Shown: in pieces, positions 45,542 through 54,162 of the stretch
How the letters are laid out: the number at the start of each line of letters is the position of its first letter
Position numbering within the stretch: the stretch's first letter is position 1
Assembly (NCBI RefSeq): GCF_026344035.1
Contig: NZ_JAPKND010000009.1
Span: forward strand, 62,001-126,000
Direction: 5' to 3'
DNA from: Alcaligenes endophyticus
GTDB lineage: Bacteria > Pseudomonadota > Gammaproteobacteria > Burkholderiales > Burkholderiaceae_B
DNA: 64,000 nt
The notes under the pieces: model-generated
The model's database searches: none
What the model was told of the DNA's origin: nothing
What the model saw: the letters and a program-made list of their open reading frames with translations, nothing else
Position numbers and translations under genes: made by a program

Positions 45542-46851
45542 GCACACTTCCTTCCTGGGTGAATGATTTCGTTGCACAGGCTGCCAGTCAGCCTAGTGCT
45601 GCAAGATTGCCCTGGCTGGCGGCTGTGCGTGAGCGGGCGCTAGAGCGTTTTCTCGCTGAAAGCTGGCCCACAACGCGTATTGAAGCATGGCATCACACCT
45701 CCTTGGCTCCCCTGACGCAACTAAGCTTTCGGCCTGGTGGCGAGGCGGTGGTCAGTGAAGCCTTGCAGGCGTTGAAAGGAACCGATCAGGGCTGTTATTT
45801 GGTCTTCGTGAATGGTCACTATGATGCCGCTCAGTCTTCTGTGCCAGCTTTGCCAGCGGGCGTGCAACTGCACGCTTGGTCGCAGGTAGAGCTAAGTACT
45901 CAGCAAGAGCTATTACAAAGTCACTGGGGCGAGGTCGAGCAGGGTGCGAGTACCGCAGCGCTAAACTTAGCATTGGCTCAAGATGGCGTGCTGATTGATG
46001 TGGCGCGTGGTGTTCAGGTTGAGCCTGTGGTGCACGTGGTCTTTGTGAACACAGACAGTACGGCTGCATTTACGCGTAATGTAGTGCGTGTACAAGCCGG
46101 AGCAGCATTGACCTTGGTCGAGCACTATATTGCCTTGGATGATGAGCAGCAAAATTTCACTAGCGCCACGACTAATACCTGTATTGAGCAAGATGCATGT
46201 TTTACCCATGTCAAATTGCAGCAAGAGTCTGCGCAAGCTTTTCACCTAGGTAATCTGAACACTACACAAGAACGCGGTTCGGTTTATAACTCGCATTCTT
46301 TATCGTTTGGCGCGCGCTTGGTGCGCAATGATATTGCCACAGTGTTTAACGGCGAGCGCTGTGAAACCTTATTCAATGGCTTGTATTATGTCGATGGGCG
46401 TCGTCATGTTGATCACAACACCGTGATTAACCATGCGCAGCCCAATTGCATCAGTCATGAGTACTATCGTGGCATTTTAGCCGATCGTGCTCGCGGTGTA
46501 TTTAGTGGCCGTATTTTGGTGGCTAAGGGTGCCGATGGTACGGATGCGATTCAGCGCTCTGATAGCTTGTTATTGTCCAAGTTGGCACGTTCTGATGCTC
46601 GTCCAGAGCTGGAAATTTACGCTGATGACGTAAAGTGCGCGCACGGGGCAACCGTAGGCCAATTAGATGCTGACAGTCTGTTTTACCTGCGCGCTCGAGG
46701 TATGTCAGCCGAGGATGCAAAAAACACCTTGATTTATGCCTTTGCTGCACAGTCCCTTGAGCGTATTGCCAATGAGCAATTACGTGCCCGAGCAACAGCA
46801 GGTATTGCATCCTTGCTGCCGGGTGGTTTGCGTGTAGGAGAGCTTGCATGA
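45538..46851 (+). CDS. sufD: Fe-S cluster assembly protein SufD
   Basis: 437 residues, paralogous to SufB, with the C-terminal beta-helix region containing [22 protein letters not shown] and the His of [12 protein letters not shown]. It forms the SufBC2D scaffold. The start overlaps the sufC stop and the end overlaps the sufS start, both by 4 bp. Confidence 0.95.
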   Translation: MSTLPSWVNDFVAQAASQPSAARLPWLAAVRERALERFLAESWPTTRIEAWHHTSLAPLTQLSFRPGGEAVVSEALQALKGTDQGCYLVFVNGHYDAAQSSVPALPAGVQLHAWSQVELSTQQELLQSHWGEVEQGASTAALNLALAQDGVLIDVARGVQVEPVVHVVFVNTDSTAAFTRNVVRVQAGAALTLVEHYIALDDEQQNFTSATTNTCIEQDACFTHVKLQQESAQAFHLGNLNTTQERGSVYNSHSLSFGARLVRNDIATVFNGERCETLFNGLYYVDGRRHVDHNTVINHAQPNCISHEYYRGILADRARGVFSGRILVAKGADGTDAIQRSDSLLLSKLARSDARPELEIYADDVKCAHGATVGQLDADSLFYLRARGMSAEDAKNTLIYAFAAQSLERIANEQLRARATAGIASLLPGGLRVGELA

Positions 46852-48095
46852 CAGTGGTAGCGCCTGAACTGAGTCCTGCCATGCTGGCACGTCAAGCTGA
46901 GTTTCCTATATTAAAACAGCCCATCCGCGGACAGCGTTTGGTCTATCTGGATAACGGCGCTACTACCCAAAAGCCTCAAGTGGTAATTGACGCTGAGCGT
47001 GATTTTTACGAACGTTCTAACGCTAATATCCACCGAGGCGTGCACTGGTTGTCGCAACACGCTACCGACCTATACGATCAGGCCAGAGTGACCGTGCAAA
47101 AATTTTTGCACGCTGCTAGGCCTGAAGAAATCGTGTTTACCCGTGGTACCACCGAGGCTATCAATATGGTGGCCTACTGTTGGGGGATGAGTAATCTCAA
47201 GCAAGGCGATGAAATATTGCTTACCGAACTTGAGCATCACTCCAATATTGTGCCGTGGCAGTTTGTTGCTCAACATACAGGCGCGCTGATTAAAGTCGTT
47301 CCAGTATTGGATAGCGGTGAATTAGATTTAACCGCTTTCCAAGCATTGCTGTCTGAGCGTACTCGCTTGTTAGCCATGAACCATGTCTCGAATGCTTTGG
47401 GTACAGTTAACCCCATTCAAGCAATGACACGTGCCGCCCAAGCAGTAGGGGCTAAGGTACTGATTGATGGTGCTCAAGCAGTGGCACACGCTGTGGTTGA
47501 TGTACAAGCCATAGGTTGTGATTTTTATGTGTTTTCTGCCCATAAATTATATGGTCCTACCGGTATGGGTGCCCTGTACGCGCGTTACGACATCTTAGAT
47601 GGCATGGTGCCCTGGATGGGTGGTGGCGATATGATACAAACCGTCAGTTTTGAAGGTAGTACCTATGCTCCGGTGCCTCAGCGTTTTGAAGCCGGTACAC
47701 CAAATATTGCCGGTACCATTGCCATGGCAGCGGCAATTGATTATGTACAGGAAGTAGGCTTGGAGGCGATTGCGCAGCACGAGCACGACTTGTTGACCTA
47801 TGCCACAGCGGCGTTGTTAGACATCAAAGGGCTTCGCATCATTGGCACGGGGCCGCATAAAGCAGCCATTGCATCATTTATGTTAGATGATATACATCCT
47901 CACGATCTAGGCACCATACTAGATATGGATGGGATTGCCATTCGGGCAGGGCATCACTGCGCTATGCCCCTGATGACTCGCTTAGGCTTACCCGCTACGG
48001 CTAGAGCGTCGTTTGCTTTGTATAACAATACGGCAGATGTGGACGCGTTGGTGGCTGGCATATACAAAGCAAAAAAACTGTTTGGTGTGGGTTAA
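46848..48095 (+). CDS. sufS: cysteine desulfurase SufS
   Basis: 415 residues, a PLP enzyme that takes sulfur from cysteine. The PLP Lys233 lies in SAHKLYGPTG and the persulfide Cys370 in RAGHHCAMPLM, on the short loop of group II desulfurases. No sufE or sufU sulfur acceptor is encoded next to it, so the partner must be elsewhere. Confidence 0.96.
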   Translation: MTVVAPELSPAMLARQAEFPILKQPIRGQRLVYLDNGATTQKPQVVIDAERDFYERSNANIHRGVHWLSQHATDLYDQARVTVQKFLHAARPEEIVFTRGTTEAINMVAYCWGMSNLKQGDEILLTELEHHSNIVPWQFVAQHTGALIKVVPVLDSGELDLTAFQALLSERTRLLAMNHVSNALGTVNPIQAMTRAAQAVGAKVLIDGAQAVAHAVVDVQAIGCDFYVFSAHKLYGPTGMGALYARYDILDGMVPWMGGGDMIQTVSFEGSTYAPVPQRFEAGTPNIAGTIAMAAAIDYVQEVGLEAIAQHEHDLLTYATAALLDIKGLRIIGTGPHKAAIASFMLDDIHPHDLGTILDMDGIAIRAGHHCAMPLMTRLGLPATARASFALYNNTADVDALVAGIYKAKKLFGVG

Positions 48096-48189
48096 CTATT
48101 CCGTAAGCACCGCTGAGCACACTGGCCTGAGCAGCGTTGAGTAAAAATGATAAAGGCCAGTAACCGCGCAAACCGCATAAAGGCGCAAC

Positions 48190-48750
48190 ATGAGTTATTT
48201 TGATCGAGAAGAAGTAGAGGTATTACGAGACTGTCCCGCTGTGAGCATTCCTTACGGTGCACCAGTAACGGTGGAAAAAGGCTGCATGGCCACGATTACC
48301 CAGAAATTGGGTGGCAGCTATACCGTTATGGTAGAAGGCAACCTTTATCGCATTGAAGGGGTAGATGGTGACGCCCTGGGGTTTGATCCCCACGAGAAAC
48401 CTCCCGTATTTGTACCAGAAAAACCGCTAACGGAAAAAACGGTAGAGGATGCGGCCTGGGTGGTGTTAACGGAAGTGTTTGATCCTGAGATCCCAGTCGA
48501 TATAGTGAATCTAGGTTTGGTTTATGAGTGCAAGGTAGAACAAACTGGGCCTGAAGCTTTTAATATCCAGATGAACATGACCTTAACCGCTCCCGGTTGC
48601 GGCATGGGCACCATGATTGCCGATGAAGCCCGCTATAAGCTACTCACCATAGAAGGTGTGGAAAATGTGGTGGTTGATTTGGTGTGGGATCCACCATGGA
48701 GCCGTGAACGCATGAGCGAGTCAGCGCGCCTACAGTTAGGCATGTTGTAA
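48190..48750 (+). CDS. sufT: SufT (DUF59) Fe-S maturation factor
   Basis: 186 residues. The C-terminal MIP18/DUF59 domain carries DPEIPVDIVNLGLVYE and the cysteine motif TAPGCGMG, with a closing VWDPPWSRERMS. SufT supports Fe-S protein maturation when demand is high. It ends the suf cluster, 94 bp after sufS. Confidence 0.93.
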   Translation: MSYFDREEVEVLRDCPAVSIPYGAPVTVEKGCMATITQKLGGSYTVMVEGNLYRIEGVDGDALGFDPHEKPPVFVPEKPLTEKTVEDAAWVVLTEVFDPEIPVDIVNLGLVYECKVEQTGPEAFNIQMNMTLTAPGCGMGTMIADEARYKLLTIEGVENVVVDLVWDPPWSRERMSESARLQLGML

Positions 48751-48865
48751 GGCCCTCCTCATAAGTTGCGTTCCCTCGAAAGCTTGCTGCACAGAAAATC
48801 AGTAAGCTTTTTTCCTTTTATTTTTGCTTTAAAATTAAATAATAAATGAAATAAAGAGATAAGCT

Positions 48866-48893
48866 TTGCTTTTTTCCAGAACCATGTTATTAT
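48866..48893 (+). promoter_or_regulatory. promoter of the tRNA-Pro gene
   Basis: TTGCTT (48866-48871), a 16-bp spacer and TATTAT (48888-48893) lie 10 bp before the tRNA. The stretch upstream is very A+T-rich, as expected for a stable-RNA promoter. Confidence 0.6.
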
Positions 48894-48898
48894 TTAAT

Positions 48899-48980
<82 letters not shown>

Positions 48981-48987
48981 AATAAAT

Positions 48988-49021
48988 CAAGGCCTTACAG
49001 TATTATCGCTGTAAGGCCTTG
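48988..49021. terminator. terminator between tRNA-Pro and integrase
   Basis: A perfect 13-bp stem, CAAGGCCTTACAG/CTGTAAGGCCTTG (48988-49000/49009-49021), with an 8-nt loop. T-rich sequence follows on both strands, so it can serve the tRNA and the integrase transcript. Confidence 0.85.
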
Positions 49022-49028
49022 TTCGTTG

Positions 49029-49050
49029 TTGTGGGGATTTTGTGGGGATT
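49029..49050. repeat. tandem 11-bp direct repeat near the attachment site
   Basis: TTGTGGGGATT occurs twice without a gap (49029-49039, 49040-49050) between the tRNA and the end of the integrase gene. Short direct repeats next to the core site are typical arm-type binding sites of tyrosine integrases. The role is inferred from position. Confidence 0.65.
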
Positions 49051-49054
49051 CATT

Positions 49055-50206
49055 TTAACGATCCCCGCGACGCCTAAGCAGCGTCACCACAGGAGCCTCC
49101 TCGGCACTGTGCACCAACTTCTCGACCTCCGTTAATAATTTAGATAAATCAGCGGCAGAGTAATGGGTTGTAATAGAGCCATTAGTGTGACCAAGCAGTA
49201 CTTGGCGGTCTTCTAAGTGAGAGCCTGCTGCTCTCAATCGCCTGCCGAATGTGTGCTTTAGATCGTGTACACGCACTGTACTAAAACCAGCCGCAGCTGG
49301 CTTTTTGTATTGCCTCTCCCACTTTATGGCTGCGCGTCTTCTAGCAGCACGCCAGCCTGATGCATTCATACGTGCCATCGGGCCTTCATCATATGGGAAC
49401 ACCCATATCGGATGCTGTCCCCGTTGATTTGAAATAATAGTTCTGGCTATGCTGTTTAAGACAACCAGTCTATCTTCGCCGTTTTTTACGCCTGAAGACT
49501 CAAATCTACCTCCAAAATCTGCGGGTATGAGAAACACGCTGATTCCTAGCTCAGCAACAGGAATTTCCCAATCCCACTGAAGTTTACATACCTCTTGCTC
49601 CCTGCATCCCGTATTGACCTTAAATAGAGCCATGGCGCGTAGGTGAGGGGCTAGCTCAGAGAACAGAATCTCTTGCTCCTTCCAGTCAAGTGGATAGGGT
49701 GTGCGTGCCGTCTTTTTCTCATCTAGCATTTCAATTAACGGGACGCTGTCTAGCCATGGACGATTTCTTTCATCGCGCCACTTGCGGGCGCATATATTTA
49801 AAACCCGCACAGCTCTCTGTAGGGCAATATTGATCGTTCGATTGCTTACAGTCTTTTGTCGCTCTGTGATGTATCGCTCAAAGCTTGAGTGTTTGATTTC
49901 ATTAACCGGAATGTCGCCGATGTAGTCGACAAGCTGACTTAGATAGGTGGCGGTGTGCCAGGCAGAGGGTTGGTCTGAATATTCATTTAAATACCGCGTA
50001 GCCGCCTGCCTGAACGTCGGGCAACTTCTCGCGCCGTACACCACCTGCTTGCGGATTTGTTCTAGTTGATAGATTAGATATGTTTGGGCCTCCGAGTAGT
50101 TGCTCGTGCCCGTGCTGCAGCGAAGTCGTCCATATCCTGCGATCTGCTTGTCGATATGCCAGACCTCGCCACGCTTGTAGAGGCCGGGGATGCTTTTCTT
50201 TGCCAT
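49055..50206 (-). CDS. int: tyrosine-type phage integrase
   Basis: 383 residues. The N-terminal arm- and core-binding domains precede a catalytic domain with Arg in NTGCREQEVCKLQWD, the HDLKHTFGRRLR box (Lys in place of the usual Arg of HxLR) and LLGHTNGSITTHYS with the nucleophilic Tyr. It catalyses site-specific insertion at tRNA-Pro. Its first 133 bp overlap the upstream AlpA-like gene in another frame. It reads towards the tRNA, the usual orientation. Confidence 0.95.
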   Translation of the reverse strand: MAKKSIPGLYKRGEVWHIDKQIAGYGRLRCSTGTSNYSEAQTYLIYQLEQIRKQVVYGARSCPTFRQAATRYLNEYSDQPSAWHTATYLSQLVDYIGDIPVNEIKHSSFERYITERQKTVSNRTINIALQRAVRVLNICARKWRDERNRPWLDSVPLIEMLDEKKTARTPYPLDWKEQEILFSELAPHLRAMALFKVNTGCREQEVCKLQWDWEIPVAELGISVFLIPADFGGRFESSGVKNGEDRLVVLNSIARTIISNQRGQHPIWVFPYDEGPMARMNASGWRAARRRAAIKWERQYKKPAAAGFSTVRVHDLKHTFGRRLRAAGSHLEDRQVLLGHTNGSITTHYSAADLSKLLTEVEKLVHSAEEAPVVTLLRRRGDR

Positions 50207-50424
50207 GTTTTGTGTGACTCATTTATAGAGGTATTAGTATTTTTTCCTTTGGATTGCTTGTGTCGGTCCGCCCATTGATCAAGCTCTAAGCGATCAAATG
50301 CTACCCCACGGGCGCCAATTGGTATTTCAGTGACAAATGGACGTACATCACGCTGAAACACAGCTTTGCACATCCCAAGATATGTATGCGCCTTTCCGAG
50401 GCGCAGAAATCGAGCTGATTGCAT
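50074..50424 (-). CDS. AlpA/excisionase-like DNA-binding protein overlapping int
   Basis: 116 residues. The first half is a small MerR-like helix-turn-helix (RFLRLGKAHTYLGMCKAVFQ ... DRLELDQWADRHKQ), as in AlpA/Xis proteins, which direct excision or regulate integrase. The C-terminal 45 residues are encoded in the 133 bp shared with int in a different frame. The tail GISTSRSQDMDDFAAARA and a basic end resemble tails I associate with phage proteins of this type, suggesting the overlap is truly coding. A shorter product ending before int cannot be formed because no stop intervenes. Confidence 0.72.
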   Translation of the reverse strand: MQSARFLRLGKAHTYLGMCKAVFQRDVRPFVTEIPIGARGVAFDRLELDQWADRHKQSKGKNTNTSINESHKTWQRKASPASTSVARSGISTSRSQDMDDFAAARARATTRRPKHI

Positions 50425-50433
50425 GGAAATCTC

Positions 50434-50649
50434 TTAAATTGTCTGGTTAAATTCTTGTAAAAACGCACTCCTAAATTGCTCAAGAGTGCGTCTATCTGCA
50501 TTGCGTGGATTTCTGACGAAAGCCATCATGCGTGAATGCAGAATGTTGAAACGCTGCAGCTGTTGCTGTGCCTCTTCGTACTCGCACGCAAGACACCCTG
50601 AAACACGCGGGGGCGATTCACGGTGATGCTTGCAAATCTCTATTCGCAT
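50434..50649 (-). CDS. small phage protein with Cys/His cluster
   Basis: 71 residues. The N-terminal half has C-x-H-H ... C-x-x-C spacing (ICKHH, GCLACEY), a possible zinc site; the C-terminal half is helical. AAGGAG precedes the ATG. It overlaps the end of the next upstream gene by 10 bp and lies 9 bp before the AlpA-like gene. I do not recognise the family. Confidence 0.7.
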   Translation of the reverse strand: MRIEICKHHRESPPRVSGCLACEYEEAQQQLQRFNILHSRMMAFVRNPRNADRRTLEQFRSAFLQEFNQTI

Positions 50650-51104
50650 GATTGCTCCTTACGTGCAGCATGAATCGTGATATCTCTAACGCCGCCAAAA
50701 TTAATAACTATTTCATCAGATGGGTCCTGTCCATCTTGCTGCGCACAAAAACTTGCACCGGCTACAAAAATGGCCATTGCCGCTGCCACCGTATTCATAG
50801 GGCCGACCTCGCCTGCGTAATTACTAACAGCATCCCAAAATATTTCATCTGATGCCCTTACGTCTGCGGGCTGTTTCAGTTCGCGCACCATCTGCATTAC
50901 ACGCGTTAAATAGTCGACGTTGTAAAACGCTGGCGCTATTTCTGCCCCGTCTATCTGCCCTCGGGCTAGGTCTAGTGCCCGCAGGATTTCATCAATGGGG
51001 GCGAGTTGTGGAGGGTGAGCAGGGCACGGCCAACGTAGAGAGCCATCACCGGACGGACATGTGCATTGCGCTGTAATGCATCTAGTATTGGATTGAGTGG
51101 TCAT
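50640..51104 (-). CDS. phage protein of unknown function
   Basis: About 154 residues from ATG 51104. The start is uncertain, as the Shine-Dalgarno sequence is weak and a longer form to 51179 is open. A Cys-rich N-terminus (CITAQCTCPSGDGSLRWPCPAHPP) precedes a helical region (IDEILRALDLARG) and a hydrophobic AAAMAIFVAGASFC segment. It is part of the minus-strand early operon and overlaps the next gene by 10 bp. No family recognised. Confidence 0.65.
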   Translation of the reverse strand: MTTQSNTRCITAQCTCPSGDGSLRWPCPAHPPQLAPIDEILRALDLARGQIDGAEIAPAFYNVDYLTRVMQMVRELKQPADVRASDEIFWDAVSNYAGEVGPMNTVAAAMAIFVAGASFCAQQDGQDPSDEIVINFGGVRDITIHAARKEQSCE

Positions 51105-51219
51105 TGAGATATACTTTTCGAGTGTCGTTCTAGTATTCGGAGTAGAGATGTCGTTAAAACAGAAGCTCAGAAGATGCAATTAAAGGGCTGTTTTGCAGAC
51201 CTGATTTAAAGGTGTATTA

Positions 51220-51630
51220 ATGACAGTAGCCCCTGCATTCTTTTTGATTGGTGTGATATTTGCTATAGCATTCGTTGTTATTGCTTGTATTGCAGGCCTC
51301 GGCCTGTCTAAGCTGGGCAAGCATTACCCGAGCATCAAGTTACGCCGCCCTTTATTAAGTATTTATTTAGTTGTGGGGCTCGCGTTTATTCTTCAGTTGG
51401 TTTTTGTCGTGCCACAAATAGCTATATCATCGGTCCTCTCAACTTCTGTTAAGGTGGTGCCACCTTATTATCTTTGTTTTTTTATTATTGGCAGCATCGT
51501 TTTCAGCATACGTATGGAAGGCAAGCATTCGGGAAAAAGAACGGCACTCTACGCTTCATGCTTATCCCTAACATGTATTCTTTTTTTCTATTTAATAGAA
51601 ATAGCTTTCCTTTTTTACCTAAATCCTTAG
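51220..51630 (+). CDS. four-helix membrane protein, opposite-strand cargo gene
   Basis: 136 residues with four hydrophobic segments (about 6-28, 46-68, 80-98, 110-132), short basic loops and no extramembrane domain. AAAGGTG precedes the ATG. It lies on the plus strand between minus-strand phage genes and is A+T-richer than they are, the pattern of a 'moron' expressed from its own promoter in the lysogen. Superinfection exclusion is a reasonable guess, without homology to support it. Confidence 0.7.
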   Translation: MTVAPAFFLIGVIFAIAFVVIACIAGLGLSKLGKHYPSIKLRRPLLSIYLVVGLAFILQLVFVVPQIAISSVLSTSVKVVPPYYLCFFIIGSIVFSIRMEGKHSGKRTALYASCLSLTCILFFYLIEIAFLFYLNP

Positions 51631-51663
51631 TGAGCATGTGGTTAGCTGTCCATTGAGTTGAGT

Positions 51664-52161
51664 TCATTCGGATTCCTTCATAAACACTATCCAGTGCGTT
51701 TTATTGAGTCGGCCTCCACGGTGGCCATATAGCGGTTGAGCATCAGTGCAAGCCAAGATTTCGCGTACAGGGATCTGCGTTTCGTTCCATTTAAAATTCA
51801 GGACGCAGTTGGGGCGCAGCACTCGGAAGCACTCAGCGAACCCAGCTCGTAGGTCATCCTGCCAGTGTGTACTGAGCTTTCCGTATTTCGCTGCCAACCA
51901 GTTACGTGGACCAGCTCGCACTAGGTGAGGCGGGTCAAAAACCACGTGATAGAACGATTCATCGGCAAATGGCAGACGTCGGAAGTCAAAACGCACGTCA
52001 GGGTGAATATGCACTGCTCGTGTACCGTCTTCGCGGTGTGTGCGGTCGGTGACGATGATTGATTCGTGGCGCATGTCACCGAATAGGCAGCGTTCGTCCT
52101 GTCGGTTGAACCACATCATGCGGCTACCGCAGCAGGGGTCTAAGACTGTGGGGGAATTCAC
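51664..52161 (-). CDS. phage SAM-dependent DNA methyltransferase-like protein
   Basis: 165 residues starting at GTG 52161 after a strong AAGGAGG. The N-terminal VLDPCCGSRMMWF and central VFDPPHLVRAGP are the SAM-binding and catalytic (DPPx) motifs of amino-methyltransferases, in a form seen in many phage genes. The base and sequence specificity are unknown. It has no target-recognition domain of its own. It overlaps the upstream small membrane protein gene by 4 bp. Confidence 0.8.
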   Translation of the reverse strand: MNSPTVLDPCCGSRMMWFNRQDERCLFGDMRHESIIVTDRTHREDGTRAVHIHPDVRFDFRRLPFADESFYHVVFDPPHLVRAGPRNWLAAKYGKLSTHWQDDLRAGFAECFRVLRPNCVLNFKWNETQIPVREILACTDAQPLYGHRGGRLNKTHWIVFMKESE

Positions 52162-52358
52162 TTGCCCTCCTTGGGTTTATAGTCGGCGTAACCAAGCAGG
52201 GTTATCAGGCCGTGAGTACCGTAAATAGCTACAGTGAACGAAAACAGCAGCCACTCTTTGCTTAGCGTCTCTACGCCGAGTAGGGCAAAATAAAAGCAGC
52301 CCGCTAAGATGACTGCTTCTTTGATAATGCTTGTGAGCCATGATGAGAATGCGCTCAT
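52158..52358 (-). CDS. small two-helix membrane protein
   Basis: 66 residues from ATG 52358, which overlaps the previous stop as ATGA. There are two hydrophobic segments (about 10-30 and 38-58) and a charged tail YADYKPKEGK. It overlaps the next gene by 4 bp, so it is embedded in a coupled operon. Function unknown. Confidence 0.68.
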   Translation of the reverse strand: MSAFSSWLTSIIKEAVILAGCFYFALLGVETLSKEWLLFSFTVAIYGTHGLITLLGYADYKPKEGK

Positions 52359-52579
52359 TCCGAGACCCTCCATCCACCCTCACCGAATTTCATGTTTTCG
52401 GCACGTACCTCATGGCATAGCGATGCACGGCCGTCATCGAAGTGCCCGTACCGGTCAGACTTGCTGAGCAGCAAACGAGGCGTAGATTCGTGAATTAGGG
52501 TAAAAAATTGCCCCGGCTGAATATGCTTCAAGCGGGGCAGGGGTATTGGGCCTCTTTTTTCGGGCGCTTTATCTGTCAT
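52355..52579 (-). CDS. small phage protein of unknown function
   Basis: 74 residues, basic and proline-rich at the start, no membrane segment. It overlaps both neighbours by 4 bp (ATGA junctions), strong support for a real coupled gene. It contains PRLLLSKSDRYGHFDDGRA. No family recognised. Confidence 0.7.
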   Translation of the reverse strand: MTDKAPEKRGPIPLPRLKHIQPGQFFTLIHESTPRLLLSKSDRYGHFDDGRASLCHEVRAENMKFGEGGWRVSE

Positions 52580-54162
52580 GCGACTTTCTCCCGCTGCAGC
52601 GTTTGCTGCTCAGAGTAATTTGCTAGAACTAGGGCTTGGGCTAGTGGCGGGCATACGCTATTGCCACACATGCGCACTTGTGCTGTTTTAGTTAGGGGTT
52701 TGTTATCGGCTACGTGGTCGATGATGTACGACTCGGGAAAGCCCTGCGCACGGTAGAGCTCACGCGGAGATAGCATGCGTAGGCCAATATCAACGATTTG
52801 ATAATCTACCCCGTGAACGGTGACTAAGCCGAATCGGTCGCGGGTGGGTACCGTGTGCAATGGCTCATGAAGGCTTACTCCGTCTTGATCATTGCCGTAA
52901 TACTTGATCAAGAAAGAGCGCACTTCGCCTACGTGGCCACCACCGGCTGTCAGTGTCGGCATGGGCTCCTCTACGCTCTGACCGAACTGGTTGTTACGCA
53001 GCTTCACTAGATGGCTTGTTACCAGACCTGCAGGTGCTCCGCTTGCAGTCACCGTGTTTAGTGGCTGTTCAATGTCGCGGATGCCGTGCGAAAAACGTTT
53101 GGTGCCGCATTTGCCCTCACCGTGTCCAAGGTGCACAAGACTTGCCGTTACTAGGCTATGGTGATCTACGCTAGTTACGGTACCGATTGGGCTATCTAGG
53201 TCGCTACCAACTACGCCGGTGTAATGCTTAGCTAAGAATGCTGTCACCATCCCCATAACATTCCCTGTACTCATGCGCTTTGTTTCGCCGCCAGCCGTAA
53301 CTGTGTGCAGCGGTTCGTCCATCCCTGTCCCTACAGAGCCAGAGCGGAACTTAGTAATAAAGCCAACACCGCCAGGCACAATGAACGGCTCTTTAGCGTC
53401 CACCACGTAACGCATAATGCCTTTCGCTATGCGCCTACATGTTGCATCCGCAAGGGGGCGTTTTCGCTCAAAGATGGACGGGCAGGGGATTGCCCAGTCA
53501 ATAATGCTTGATGCTGGTGCCCACGCCTTTTGGCCTTTTTCTGGCTTTTGAAAATGCGTTTGTTCGGGCCACACAATCGGCAGACCATCACAGCGTGCAA
53601 CCATGAAGAAACGCTTCCTGATGGTAGGAGCACCATAGTCGCAAGCACGCAGCTCTTTATATTCCAGCCGGTACCCAAGTGCTCTCAGCTGCTCTTTCCA
53701 AAGCTGGAAAGTCTGACCGCGTCGCTCTTTGCAAGGCATACCATCATCGGTCAACGGGCCCCACGTCTGGAACTCCTCTACATTCTCAAGAATGATGACG
53801 CGGGGGCGTACGGCCTTAGCCCATTTAACGACGACCCACGCTAGGCCACGGATGCGCTTAGACACGGGCTTGCCGCCCTTGGCTTTGCTGAAATGTTTAC
53901 AATCAGGACTAGCCCAAAGCAGACCTACTGGGCGACCGCCTGTGGCTAGATGTGGATTAACCTCAAATACGTCACTGACAAAATGCTGTGTTTGGGGGTG
54001 ATTTATTTCATGTAGAGCAATAGCTTCTGGGTCGTGGTTGACTGCAACATCAACGTGACGGCCTGTGGCCTGCTCAATTCCGGTGGACGCGCCACCACCG
54101 CCTGCGAAAAGATCGACTATGATCTCCGAGGCTATCGGTAATAAATATTGTTTGGAGGCCAT
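52576..54162 (-). CDS. phage C5-cytosine DNA methyltransferase with repeat region
   Basis: 528 residues. Motif I is DLFAGGGGASTG (17-28), the catalytic Cys88 lies in SPDCKHFSKAKG (PDC instead of PCQ), ENV is at 126-128 and the C-terminal motif X region at 495-512. Between the halves five copies of a motif like EPLHTVTAGG recur at about 283, 324, 366, 399 and 433, spaced 33-42 residues apart, in the place expected for the target-recognition domain. It probably protects phage DNA from host restriction. The ATG overlaps the start codon of the divergent plus-strand gene. Confidence 0.92.
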   Translation of the reverse strand: MASKQYLLPIASEIIVDLFAGGGGASTGIEQATGRHVDVAVNHDPEAIALHEINHPQTQHFVSDVFEVNPHLATGGRPVGLLWASPDCKHFSKAKGGKPVSKRIRGLAWVVVKWAKAVRPRVIILENVEEFQTWGPLTDDGMPCKERRGQTFQLWKEQLRALGYRLEYKELRACDYGAPTIRKRFFMVARCDGLPIVWPEQTHFQKPEKGQKAWAPASSIIDWAIPCPSIFERKRPLADATCRRIAKGIMRYVVDAKEPFIVPGGVGFITKFRSGSVGTGMDEPLHTVTAGGETKRMSTGNVMGMVTAFLAKHYTGVVGSDLDSPIGTVTSVDHHSLVTASLVHLGHGEGKCGTKRFSHGIRDIEQPLNTVTASGAPAGLVTSHLVKLRNNQFGQSVEEPMPTLTAGGGHVGEVRSFLIKYYGNDQDGVSLHEPLHTVPTRDRFGLVTVHGVDYQIVDIGLRMLSPRELYRAQGFPESYIIDHVADNKPLTKTAQVRMCGNSVCPPLAQALVLANYSEQQTLQREKVA

